Part shown: piece by piece, positions 42,753-50,372 of the stretch
Numbering within the stretch: position 1 is the first letter of the stretch
Layout of the letters: every line of letters starts with the position of its first letter
Assembly (NCBI GenBank): GCA_944384125.1
Contig: CALWSF010000014.1
Coordinates: 1-64,000, forward strand
Direction: 5' to 3'
DNA length: 64,000 bases
Source: an uncultured Lachnospiraceae bacterium
Lineage (GTDB): Bacteria > Bacillota > Clostridia > Lachnospirales > Lachnospiraceae
Position numbers and translations under genes: made by a program
Notes under the pieces: model-generated
Databases searched by the model: none
Told to the model about the DNA's origin: nothing
Seen by the model: only the letters and a program-made list of their open reading frames with translations

Positions 42753-44270
42753 CTAAAGATATTTTTTGGCATCTTTAAAAAAGGAAGCAATAATCAGGAT
42801 GATTATAAAGGCAATGGGAAAAGCTGCAATAATGGATACAGTCTGCAGATTCGCCATAGAGCTGTCACTGAATACAAGCGCGATGGGGAGAAGAATCAGC
42901 ATAAGAGACCAGAAGATTTTTACTCCCATATGGGGCTCTTCCTCATTCGTCAGTTCCCGGTAGGAATAGGCTGATGCGACGAGAGCAATGGCGTCAAAGC
43001 TTGTTGCGTAAAATGCGATCATAGTAACTGCCAGAAGAATGAGCACAAGCGGTGCCAGAGGGAGCATTCTTACGATGGCGGTAATAGTTGTATAAAGATC
43101 GCCGCTCTGAGTGTACATGTTCAGAATATCCAGTTTTCCCGAAACCTGAAGTCCCAGGCTGTAATTTCCCAGAATAATAAAGCTTGTAAAGGTTCCTCCC
43201 AGCCCGAATACATAGCCTCCCAGAATTGTCTGGCGAACTGTGCGTCCGCGCGATATGTTTCCGATAAAGAAAGGTGCCGCAACACACCAGACCATCCAGT
43301 AAGCCCAGTAAAAGATAGTCCAGTTCTGAGGGAAGGAAGTTGTGCGCTGAGGATCGGTATATGTGGCCATACCTATGAAATTCTGGATCAGATTTCCGAC
43401 TGAAGAAAAGCCGGTCTCGATGATATAGCGGGTTTCTCCTCCCATAAGAAGTACATAAACCAGAAGAGCCAGGAAGAGATATACACAGGATGCAGCCAGA
43501 CGTATGATGCCGTGCATTCCGCCCAGAACAGAAATCGTGTAGACCAGGCAGGTTACGGCCAGAATCAGGATGGTAATCCATTTTGAGTTCTCAATTCCCA
43601 GCAGATCAGCGACAATCTGTCCCATAAGGGGGGTTGCAAGACTGAAAGTGGTGGCTGTCCCTGCAAGCAATGCAAAAACAGCTGTCAGATCAATCAGTTT
43701 TCCTGCGAGGCCGTCGGTCCTGTTGCCCAGAACCGGACGGCAGGCTTCGGAATACTTCTGCTTGCGGCAGCCCCTCACATGAAGCATGAAGCCGAAAGCG
43801 ACGGCGAGAACCACATAAAAACTCCACGGAACAGGACCCCAGTGAAATAAAGGGAAAGTGCTGGACCAGTCCTGAATAGAGCCCAGTTCCGCAATGTGCG
43901 GATCCTGTGCATACAGAATCCACTCGCAGAGTGAATAAAATAAAATATCGGCAGCCAGGCCGGAGGTAAACATCATGGATCCCCAGGCAAAGTTGGAGTA
44001 TCGGGGTTTTTCATTAGCTGCGCCCAGACGAAGAGAACCGTACCGGGAAAAAGCCAGATACAGCGAAATCAGAAAAACGCCGAGTCCCACAGCAAGATAC
44101 CAGGTTCCAAAGGCTTCCTGAAGAAAGAAGCGGATGGACTCCAGAATGTTTTTTGAGGTATCCGGAAGAGCCATAAAGCTGAGGCACAGAAGAAGGATGA
44201 CAAGGAACGGAATTGCCGTAGTTGTCCAGTCAATCTTTTTTTTCAGTGATTTGTCGGATGGGGAGTTCAT
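42753..44270 (-). CDS. BCCT family transporter (betaine/carnitine/choline)
   Basis: Secondary importer of quaternary ammonium compounds. About 12 membrane segments over 505 residues. The family signature is visible as NWTIFYWAYWMVWCVAAPF, leading to FIGNISRGRTVRQ (about 325-360). The start is ATG 44270 (AGGAGG 5 bases upstream); a GTG two codons earlier overlaps that site. It has its own promoter with an inverted repeat in the leader. A lone glycyl-radical activase lies upstream on the same strand. Confidence 0.93.
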   Translation of the reverse strand: MNSPSDKSLKKKIDWTTTAIPFLVILLLCLSFMALPDTSKNILESIRFFLQEAFGTWYLAVGLGVFLISLYLAFSRYGSLRLGAANEKPRYSNFAWGSMMFTSGLAADILFYSLCEWILYAQDPHIAELGSIQDWSSTFPLFHWGPVPWSFYVVLAVAFGFMLHVRGCRKQKYSEACRPVLGNRTDGLAGKLIDLTAVFALLAGTATTFSLATPLMGQIVADLLGIENSKWITILILAVTCLVYTISVLGGMHGIIRLAASCVYLFLALLVYVLLMGGETRYIIETGFSSVGNLIQNFIGMATYTDPQRTTSFPQNWTIFYWAYWMVWCVAAPFFIGNISRGRTVRQTILGGYVFGLGGTFTSFIILGNYSLGLQVSGKLDILNMYTQSGDLYTTITAIVRMLPLAPLVLILLAVTMIAFYATSFDAIALVASAYSYRELTNEEEPHMGVKIFWSLMLILLPIALVFSDSSMANLQTVSIIAAFPIAFIIILIIASFFKDAKKYL

Positions 44271-44281
44271 GTACACCTCCT

Positions 44282-44319
44282 GTGTTCAAAAATATTTTTA
44301 TATTTAAATTATTGAACAC
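44282..44319. repeat. Inverted repeat in the BCCT leader
   Basis: GTGTTCAA (44282-44289) and TTGAACAC (44312-44319), perfect arms with a 22-base A/T-rich centre, between promoter and ribosome binding site. Candidate operator. Confidence 0.55.
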
Positions 44320-44348
44320 ATTATAGCATCAATAAAATGGAATTACAA
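44320..44348 (-). promoter_or_regulatory. Promoter of the BCCT gene
   Basis: Minus-strand TTGTAA (44343-44348) and TATAAT (44320-44325), 17-base spacer. Confidence 0.75.
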
Positions 44349-44410
44349 GGTTTTCTGTTAACTTTGGAACAAATTTTGTTTCGGAGGCAGCATTTTTCTG
44401 CAAAAAAGGT

Positions 44411-44457
44411 AAAGAAAAGCCCGAAAACGGAGCGATCGTCAATTTCCGTTTTCGGGT
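44411..44457 (-). terminator. Terminator after the lone activase gene
   Basis: CCCGAAAACGGA (44420-44431) pairs with TCCGTTTTCGGG (44445-44456); on the minus strand it is followed by CTTTTCTTT. Confidence 0.88.
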
Positions 44458-44510
44458 TTTATTATGAATATATTTATATGTTGCTGAAAAGATACGGAAT
44501 CTTCAGGCAT

Positions 44511-45407
44511 TTACTGGAAAATGCGTACTTCCAGTCCGTGCTCCTGCAAAACCTTGGCGTAGCGCATCATGTTCTCTTCGGTAAATGACGCTGAGCTGGC
44601 GGTTATGGCAGGCATATGAAATTCTTCATATTTTTTTGCCCCCAGACTGTCATATCGAACAAGGTATACGCTTTTAATGTGATGTTCAGAAAAGAGCCGG
44701 GCAAACTCCCGGGCATCACAGAGGGTGTCATTAATACCGGGGGTAATGGTAATGCGGGCAGTAACCGGGATGCCTGAAGCTACTGCAAAATCCATATTTT
44801 CCAGAATGGTCTGGTTGGAAACACCGGTAAACTGAACGTGTTTTTTTTCTGAATAGTGTTTGATATCCAGAATCAGCTTGTCGGTATGCGCAATCAGGCG
44901 GGCAAAGGCAAGAGGCTGAGCGAAGCCGGTTGTTTCCAGCGTTGTGTGAATGGAGTTTCGGTGGCACTGTCTGAGAAGATTTGCGGCAAAGTTTGGCTGA
45001 AGCAGCGCATCGCCTCCGGAAAGCGTGATTCCTCCTGTGGCTCCGTAATGCTGCTTATCCTCCAGAACAATATCCATAACCTCGTCAAGTTCCATCATTT
45101 TTCCCACAAAGTGAAGCATTCTTGGAGGACAGTTCTGGATACATGTCCGGCAGGCACTGCAGGTATCCGGCGAGAAAACGAGTCGGTTTCCCTCAAAACG
45201 AAGACTGTGGGTCGGACAGCTTGCCTCACATAGTCCGCAGAAAAGGCAGCGTTTACTGTCCCATAGAATCTGTGTGGGACGGTTCTGCGACTTAGGTGTA
45301 GAGCACCATGAGCAGCGAAGAGGGCATCCCTTAAAATAAACAGTTGTCTGGAGAGCGGAGCAGTCAGGCTCCATGGTTTTTTGTATTTTAAAAATATTGG
45401 CTTGCAT
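44511..45407 (-). CDS. Glycyl radical enzyme activase without adjacent glycyl radical enzyme
   Basis: Radical SAM activase, 298 residues. The SAM cluster motif GCPLRCSWC lies near residues 27-35 (CxxxCxxC), followed by two ferredoxin-type sets (CLFCGLCEASCP and CSACRTCIQNCP) and TGGITLSGGD. It differs from the HypD activase after the third cysteine (STPKSQ instead of HNPESQ). No glycyl radical enzyme gene is next to it; the neighbours are a BCCT transporter and a transcript running the other way. Start 45407 is chosen with CAGGAG 10 bases upstream; an ATG three codons earlier is too close to it. Confidence 0.9.
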   Translation of the reverse strand: MQANIFKIQKTMEPDCSALQTTVYFKGCPLRCSWCSTPKSQNRPTQILWDSKRCLFCGLCEASCPTHSLRFEGNRLVFSPDTCSACRTCIQNCPPRMLHFVGKMMELDEVMDIVLEDKQHYGATGGITLSGGDALLQPNFAANLLRQCHRNSIHTTLETTGFAQPLAFARLIAHTDKLILDIKHYSEKKHVQFTGVSNQTILENMDFAVASGIPVTARITITPGINDTLCDAREFARLFSEHHIKSVYLVRYDSLGAKKYEEFHMPAITASSASFTEENMMRYAKVLQEHGLEVRIFQ

Positions 45408-45442
45408 GAAATACATACTCCTGATTCAGAAGGCACAAAACA

Positions 45443-45486
45443 GGCTGCGTTCATTCCGGATCCGTATTCGGATGAATTATGCAGCC
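45443..45486 (-). repeat. Hairpin in the activase leader
   Basis: GGCTGC-gTTCAT-CCG pairs with CGGATGAA-tta-TGCAGCC between the promoter and the ribosome binding site. It could be an operator or a leader RNA structure. Confidence 0.5.
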
Positions 45487-45503
45487 AAAAGAAATACAAG
45501 CAT

Positions 45504-45532
45504 ACTATAGCACAATCATATTTAAAAGTAAA
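45504..45532 (-). promoter_or_regulatory. Promoter of the lone activase gene
   Basis: Minus-strand TTTACT (45527-45532) and TATAGT (45504-45509), 17-base spacer. Between it and the divergent plus-strand promoter lies the palindrome TGTGT-caattt-ACACA (45586-45601). Confidence 0.65.
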
Positions 45533-45637
45533 TGAAACAGGGGCGGGGGCAAATGGAAAAAGAAAAGACAGTTTTCGGCTGTTTATGTGTCAATTTACAC
45601 AAGAAAATGGGAATAAAAGGAAAGACATGGCTTTTTC

Positions 45638-45666
45638 TTGACAGGATACCCCTTAATATATTATAG
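45638..45666 (+). promoter_or_regulatory. First promoter upstream of the antiporter gene
   Basis: TTGACA (45638-45643) and TTATAG (45661-45666), 17-base spacer. It reads into a leader ending at a strong terminator. Confidence 0.7.
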
Positions 45667-45672
45667 TAAAGA

Positions 45673-45840
45673 AGGAAAACGGACAGAGTTTTCCCGAGTA
45701 AAAGCATATACATAAGATTTCAGAATGTGCATAAGATAATGGCGGACAGACATAGAGATGTTTGTACGGAAGATACACAGGATAAAAGATGGAGAAATCC
45801 CGGCAGATGCAGAAAATATGTGTCTGCCGGGAATTTTTTC
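45673..45840 (+). ncRNA. Leader or small RNA ending at a strong terminator, before the antiporter gene
   Basis: About 168 bases from the first promoter to a terminator. A 5' hairpin GGAAAAC/GTTTTCC (about 45674-45697) and two near copies of CATAAGAT are visible. There is no convincing ORF. Because a second promoter lies after the terminator, this may be a free small RNA or a regulated leader such as an ion-sensing riboswitch; I could not match it to a family. Confidence 0.5.
45798..45840 (+). terminator. Terminator of the antiporter leader RNA
   Basis: TCCCGGCAGA (45798-45807) pairs with TCTGCCGGGA (45823-45832), followed by ATTTTTTC. Confidence 0.92.
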
Positions 45841-45895
45841 TGTCAGATTGCCGGTTTTTTTTTGAAAATGAAACGTTTCTTTAGCGGGTGTGCTG

Positions 45896-45924
45896 TTGTA
45901 ATTGCAGGATAAAGTTGCTATAAT
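45896..45924 (+). promoter_or_regulatory. Second promoter of the antiporter gene
   Basis: TTGTAA (45896-45901) and TATAAT (45919-45924), 17-base spacer, 50 bases before the start codon and after the leader terminator. Confidence 0.75.
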
Positions 45925-45973
45925 GAGTGGCTGTAATAAAAAATATTAAAAGGGATATGGGAGGTTGTCTGAG

Positions 45974-47416
45974 GTGAAACGTTTAATTGGTTTTTGCGGG
46001 AGTCTGGGGCTGATGCTTCTCTCCAACCCGATTACAGCTTTAGCAGCAGAACAGGAAAGCGAAGCGGCGGCGACTGTTCCGCTGTGGATGTGCATTCCTT
46101 TTGCAGGACTTCTGCTCTGCATTGCGATTTTGCCGCTTGTAAAGGCAGAATGGTGGGAAGCTCATCAGCCGCTGGCGGTAGTGTTCTGGTCGCTTTTGTT
46201 TATTATTCCTTTTGCGGCGGTGTTCGGTGCAGGGAAAGCGACAGAAACTGTTCTGGAATGCATGATTAATGATTATCTTACATTCATTATTTTGCTGTTT
46301 GGTCTGTTCTGTGTTTCGGGCAACATTACAATGTCGGGAGATCTGGCCGGTTCCCCGCGGGTTAATGTGGGTCTTCTGGCACTGGGAACAATTCTTTCCA
46401 GCTGGATCGGAACGACAGGAGCAAGTATGCTTATGGTTCGTCCCGTTATAAAAATGAATGCCTGGAGAAAGAAAAAGCGTCATATTATAATCTTTTTTAT
46501 TTTTCTGGTTTCCAACATCGGCGGGTGCCTGACTCCTATCGGAGATCCGCCCCTTCTTATGGGATTTATGAGAGGAATTCCATTTTTCTGGAGCCTGAAC
46601 CTCGCGCCGGTTCTTTTATTTAATATGGTAGTTTTGCTGACAATATTTTATTTCATCGATCTGCGGGCTTACCGTCAGGATATTGCAGTGGGATTAAAGC
46701 CTGATATCAGCAAGCCAGGTACGGAGGTTAAGCTGCGCGGTGCTCATAATCTGCTCTTTCTTATTATGATTGTGGCAGCGGTTATTTTGAGCGGAACTCT
46801 TCCGTCACTGCCGGCTTTTCAGGATGCTGCCGGCGATGTGCTGGGAATCAGAATTTTCGGAGAGGTAAAGCTTACTTATCCGGCAATTATTGAAATTATG
46901 ATTATTCTTCTGGCTGCATTTCTGTCTTTCAAAACGACCAAGGCAGAAATTCGCAGGGAGAATCACTTTACCTGGGGAGCAATTCAGGAGGTAGCGGTGC
47001 TCTTTGTTGGTATTTTCATTACCATGCAGCCTGCCCTCATGATTCTGAAAGCAAATGGTGCCAACCTTGGTATTACAGAGCCATTTGAGATGTTCTGGGC
47101 AGCAGGTTTTCTTTCCAGCTTCCTGGACAATACGCCAACGTATCTGGTATTTCTGACAACGGCGGGCTCTCTGGGATTTACGGAAGGAATGACTACCGTA
47201 CTGGGAACCGTTCCGATGCAGATGCTTATGGCTATTTCCTGCGGTGCGGTATTTATGGGCGCCAATACATATATTGGAAATGCCCCGAACTTTATGGTAA
47301 AATCAATTGCTGATGAGAACGGTGTTAACATGCCGTCCTTCTTCGGATATCTGCTCTGGTCACTGTCCATCCTCGTTCCGGTATTTGTACTGGATACGCT
47401 TTTGTTCTTCTTATAG
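45974..47416 (+). CDS. NhaD/CitMHS-type sodium:proton antiporter or carboxylate transporter
   Basis: Ion transporter superfamily member of 480 residues with about 11-12 membrane segments. It starts with a signal-like hydrophobic run (about 3-24), then CIPFAGLLLCIAILPL. The core motif TGASMLMVRPVIKMN and the glycine-rich IGGCLTPIGDPPLLMGF fit the group annotated either as NhaD-like sodium:proton antiporters or as putative citrate transporters; sequence alone does not decide. The start is GTG 45974, with GGGAGG 9 bases upstream. A cytidylate kinase-like gene follows 13 bases on. Confidence 0.85.
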   Translation: MKRLIGFCGSLGLMLLSNPITALAAEQESEAAATVPLWMCIPFAGLLLCIAILPLVKAEWWEAHQPLAVVFWSLLFIIPFAAVFGAGKATETVLECMINDYLTFIILLFGLFCVSGNITMSGDLAGSPRVNVGLLALGTILSSWIGTTGASMLMVRPVIKMNAWRKKKRHIIIFFIFLVSNIGGCLTPIGDPPLLMGFMRGIPFFWSLNLAPVLLFNMVVLLTIFYFIDLRAYRQDIAVGLKPDISKPGTEVKLRGAHNLLFLIMIVAAVILSGTLPSLPAFQDAAGDVLGIRIFGEVKLTYPAIIEIMIILLAAFLSFKTTKAEIRRENHFTWGAIQEVAVLFVGIFITMQPALMILKANGANLGITEPFEMFWAAGFLSSFLDNTPTYLVFLTTAGSLGFTEGMTTVLGTVPMQMLMAISCGAVFMGANTYIGNAPNFMVKSIADENGVNMPSFFGYLLWSLSILVPVFVLDTLLFFL

Positions 47417-47429
47417 GGAGGTAATCGAT

Positions 47430-48473
47430 ATGGGTATGAGTAATGAAGAAAAGATCAGGGAACTGGCTGAAAGAATTTATGATCTCGATGCTGAAGTATA
47501 TTCTCAGATCGGCTCCTCTCTGGGACGTGTTTTTAACAGAGACAGAGAGCGGTGTGTAAATGAGATGGTTCATCTTATGCTGACGCGTCCCCAGGCAAAT
47601 CTGGTGCGCAGTGAGATTGCCCTTATTGGAAATATGGCCCGTACTATTCAGGATAAGGATGAACGGAAGCTGGTAATGACAGAGTACAATAAAATACTGC
47701 AGGAAGTAATGAGCCTGCCTACCAGCTTTGCCAGCGGAGATGTTATCAATGCAGAGCTGGCAAGGCTTAACACGTTCAATCTGCGCAACCGTTTTTCCAG
47801 TACCGATCATCTGATTGTGTGCATCAGCTGGACGTATGGGAGCGGCGGTGTAAATATTGGTTTCAAGCTGGCTGATAAACTGAAAATCAATTTCTATGAT
47901 GCAGAAATTTTTGAAGCGGTTATGAAACGTCTGGAAGCAGAGAAGGATTCGGTACAGGATAAAGCGGGATATGGGGTTCGGCCGGGAGAACCTATTACGG
48001 CTAACCCGAGTGATGCTTTTAAGCCGGAGCGCCATCTGACATTGCGTCAGCATATAAGAGAATTCAGCCGTTTCCACGGCCTTCCCAAACAGGATGCTGT
48101 ATTTTTTAATGAGAGTGATCTTCTGTGTGACATGGCTAAAAAGGAAGATTTTGTTGTCCTGGGGCGATGCAGTGATGTTATCATGACAAATAACCGTATT
48201 CCCCATATCAGTATTTACATTACAGCTCCTATGGAAGAGCGCATTAAGCGGACAATGGAGATCGACAACAAGCTGACGGTAAAGCAGGCACGTCATTATC
48301 TGAAGCATCTGGACAGACAGAGAGCTCATCATTATTATTATTATACAGGCCGGCGCTGGGGTAATGCCAATAACTATGATTTATGTATTAACAGCGCATG
48401 TTACGGAATTGACGGTGCAGTGGATTTTATATACCGCATGCTGAATCTTCGTGATGAAGATGATAAAAAATAA
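47430..48473 (+). CDS. Cytidylate kinase-like family protein
   Basis: A 347-residue protein. An N-terminal helical part (about 1-120, with VRSEIALIGNMARTIQD) precedes a nucleotide-kinase-like domain that begins ICISWTYGSGGVNIGFKLAD, recalling the CISxxYGSGGxxIG loop of the cytidylate kinase-like family, and later has FVVLGRCSDVIM. The lysine-less loop makes true CMP kinase activity doubtful. ATG 47430 has GGGAGG upstream; the frame runs 41 codons farther into the antiporter gene. It is likely cotranscribed with the antiporter; a perfect terminator follows. Confidence 0.85.
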   Translation: MGMSNEEKIRELAERIYDLDAEVYSQIGSSLGRVFNRDRERCVNEMVHLMLTRPQANLVRSEIALIGNMARTIQDKDERKLVMTEYNKILQEVMSLPTSFASGDVINAELARLNTFNLRNRFSSTDHLIVCISWTYGSGGVNIGFKLADKLKINFYDAEIFEAVMKRLEAEKDSVQDKAGYGVRPGEPITANPSDAFKPERHLTLRQHIREFSRFHGLPKQDAVFFNESDLLCDMAKKEDFVVLGRCSDVIMTNNRIPHISIYITAPMEERIKRTMEIDNKLTVKQARHYLKHLDRQRAHHYYYYTGRRWGNANNYDLCINSACYGIDGAVDFIYRMLNLRDEDDKK

Positions 48474-48492
48474 CTGGACAGAGAATGCCGGG

Positions 48493-48536
48493 GCAGCCCG
48501 GACAGCCGCAGATGCCGGCTGTCCGGGCTGCTTTTT
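48493..48536 (+). terminator. Terminator after the cytidylate kinase-like gene
   Basis: Perfect 16-base arms (48493-48508 and 48516-48531) around a 7-base loop, then TTTTT. Confidence 0.95.
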
Positions 48537-48550
48537 CAATAAATGAATAC

Positions 48551-48579
48551 TTGAAAAGATAAGAAGGGGGCATTATACT
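48551..48579 (+). promoter_or_regulatory. Promoter of the thioesterase gene
   Basis: TTGAAA (48551-48556) and TATACT (48574-48579), 17-base spacer. A leader hairpin ACACCTGA/TCAGGTGT (48590-48624) follows at the expected transcript start. Confidence 0.65.
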
Positions 48580-48729
48580 GGAAAATATTACACCTGAAAA
48601 TACGGTACTGGCAGTATCAGGTGTGATGAAGCTGGTTTCTTTTGCGCCGGCATAAGTGGAGCTTTCTGTTTATGCTCCGATAAAACAGGCAGATTGGATT
48701 TTTCTGGATCAGGAAAGGAGAGGTTTGTT

Positions 48730-49209
48730 ATGGAACAGAGAGAAATGCGCCATGTGGCGGATTCAGCAGTAACGCAGACACAGATTGTACTCAGCAGCCA
48801 TATTAATGGGGCGGGGCGCCTTTTTGGCGGTCAGCTGATGGAATGGATTGACATTGTGGCGGGGGTTGTAGCCCGCAGGCATTCGCGCTGTAATCAGACA
48901 ACAGCGTCGGTTGATAATCTGCAGTTTAAAGAAGCGGTTCATTTAAATGACACGCTGATTCTTCTGGGAAAACTGACCTATGTGGGAAATACCTCTATGG
49001 AAGTACAGGTAGACAGTTACGTGGAAGCTCTGGACGGTACCCGCAAACTGGTAAACACAGCGTTTTTTGTCATGGTAGCGCTTGATGAAAATGATCAGCC
49101 CACGGCAGTACCCGGCCTGATTGTGGAAACGGAAGAGGAAAAGGCAGCCTGGGAGGCGGGAAAGCGCCGCAATGAGCTGCGCAAACAGAGAAGAATTGAA
49201 AAATTCTGA
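48730..49209 (+). CDS. Acyl-CoA thioesterase (hotdog fold)
   Basis: Hydrolyses acyl-CoA to free acid and CoA. The 159-residue protein fits YciA/BFIT-type single hotdog domains: GAGRLFGGQLMEWIDIVAG (about 27-45) carries the conserved helix with the catalytic acid region, followed by ASVDNLQFKEAVHLND. The C-terminal tail is charged. Substrate length is unknown. ATG 48730 is preceded by AAAGGAGAGG; the open frame extends 12 codons upstream without support. Confidence 0.92.
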   Translation: MEQREMRHVADSAVTQTQIVLSSHINGAGRLFGGQLMEWIDIVAGVVARRHSRCNQTTASVDNLQFKEAVHLNDTLILLGKLTYVGNTSMEVQVDSYVEALDGTRKLVNTAFFVMVALDENDQPTAVPGLIVETEEEKAAWEAGKRRNELRKQRRIEKF

Positions 49210-49291
49210 TAATAAAGACAGAAAAACGTGTTCCAAATAAAGCCAGGTCAGAATACGGTTAAAATGTGAGCAATGTAAAAAGAAAAAAAGA

Positions 49292-49322
49292 TTGACTCTC
49301 CTCTAACGTCATAGTTTATACT
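49292..49322 (+). promoter_or_regulatory. MerR-type promoter with 19-base spacer
   Basis: TTGACT (49292-49297) and TATACT (49317-49322) are separated by 19 bases; the spacer holds CTCTCCTCTAACGTCATAG, like known MerR-family operators. It is the type of promoter that needs MerR-induced DNA untwisting, so autoregulation by the next gene is likely. Confidence 0.85.
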
Positions 49323-49365
49323 GACAGCAGATTCGAATCGGAGAACACAGACAGGAGGGGTAAAT

Positions 49366-50178
49366 ATGCTGACAACAGGACAGTTTTCAAAGATATGCCA
49401 GGTCAGCGTAAAAACGCTGCATTATTATGACAAAATCGGTCTTCTCACACCTTTGCGGGTGGACTCGCTGACGGGATACCGGTATTACAGCCGGGAGCAG
49501 ATGGACAGAATGCTTCTGATTGGAAGACTGAAGAGATATGGATTTTCTCTGGAAGAAATTGCAGATATTCTTGTCTGTGGGGATGAACGGGTACTCTTTT
49601 CAAAGCTTAAGCATCAAAAGGAAAAATTAACTTTGCAGAGGCAGGAGACAGAGCTGATTATCAGTGAGCTGTCAGATCATCTGCAGAACTTTGAAAGGAC
49701 GGGAAATATCATGGGTTATCAGAAACGATATGAAATCTGCACAGTTTATACACCGGACAGGGCTGTAATAGCCAGCCGGCAGATGATGGGAGTCAAAGAT
49801 TTCGGCACATATTTCAGTTCCCTGTATGAGCGTATGGCAAAAGAGGAGCTGACGCCTGACGGAATTCGCGGTGCGGTTTATTACGATGAGGAGTTTAACC
49901 GAGAATGCTCTGATATTGAGCTGATTGCCGGAGTAAAGCAAACAGGGCGGGCAGATAAAATTATAAAGGGCCGTCTCTGTGCATCAACAATTCACAAAGG
50001 TGCCTATTCTTCTCTGTCTGATGCATACGGGGCTCTTGTAGCGTGGATTGAAGAAAATGGCTATGCGTGGGATGGTGCTCCGTATGAGATTTATACAAAA
50101 ACGCAGTTTGACGGGCTCGCGCCGAAAGACTGGGAGACAGAAATATATTTTCCGGTAAAAGAAAAAGATGACAAATAA
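49366..50178 (+). CDS. MerR family regulator with GyrI-like effector domain
   Basis: A 270-residue drug-sensing activator. The N-terminal winged helix is MLTTGQFSKICQVSVKTLHY..., with LLTPLRVDSLTGYRYYS and a coiled-coil linker (about 80-115). A C-terminal GyrI/BmrR-type binding domain follows (about 120-270, with YEIYTKTQFDG). The architecture matches BmrR/TipAL-type multidrug regulators. AGGAGGGG precedes the ATG. The MATE efflux gene downstream is the obvious target. Confidence 0.92.
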   Translation: MLTTGQFSKICQVSVKTLHYYDKIGLLTPLRVDSLTGYRYYSREQMDRMLLIGRLKRYGFSLEEIADILVCGDERVLFSKLKHQKEKLTLQRQETELIISELSDHLQNFERTGNIMGYQKRYEICTVYTPDRAVIASRQMMGVKDFGTYFSSLYERMAKEELTPDGIRGAVYYDEEFNRECSDIELIAGVKQTGRADKIIKGRLCASTIHKGAYSSLSDAYGALVAWIEENGYAWDGAPYEIYTKTQFDGLAPKDWETEIYFPVKEKDDK

Positions 50179-50229
50179 ACATGCAGATTCCGTGATGAGA
50201 TCGGAATCCAAGTAGGGGTATATGCTGTA

Positions 50230-50263
50230 TTGAGCCGCAGAAACTGAGTTTTCTGCGGCTCAA
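50230..50263 (+). terminator. Hairpin after the merR gene
   Basis: TTGAGCCGCAGAAA (50230-50243) pairs with TTTCTGCGGCTCAA (50250-50263), perfect 14-base arms with a 6-base loop. The T run is short, so read-through into the MATE gene is likely. Confidence 0.75.
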
Positions 50264-50372
50264 ATTATTTGCAGGGTGCATCTATCTGTTGCTTGCTGTA
50301 TGTGGGGGATGGTGGTATGATTCATTTATTATACATAACGGAATGAGAGACGGGAATAAAGGAGAGGGGAAA

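Noticed and set aside
45673-45840. Known riboswitch classes (c-di-GMP, T-box, glycine) for the antiporter leader
   Set aside because: None of their conserved cores could be found by eye.
47307-47429. A 41-codon N-terminal extension of the cytidylate kinase-like protein
   Set aside because: It overlaps the antiporter gene in another frame, and GGGAGG with ATG 47430 gives a clear start.
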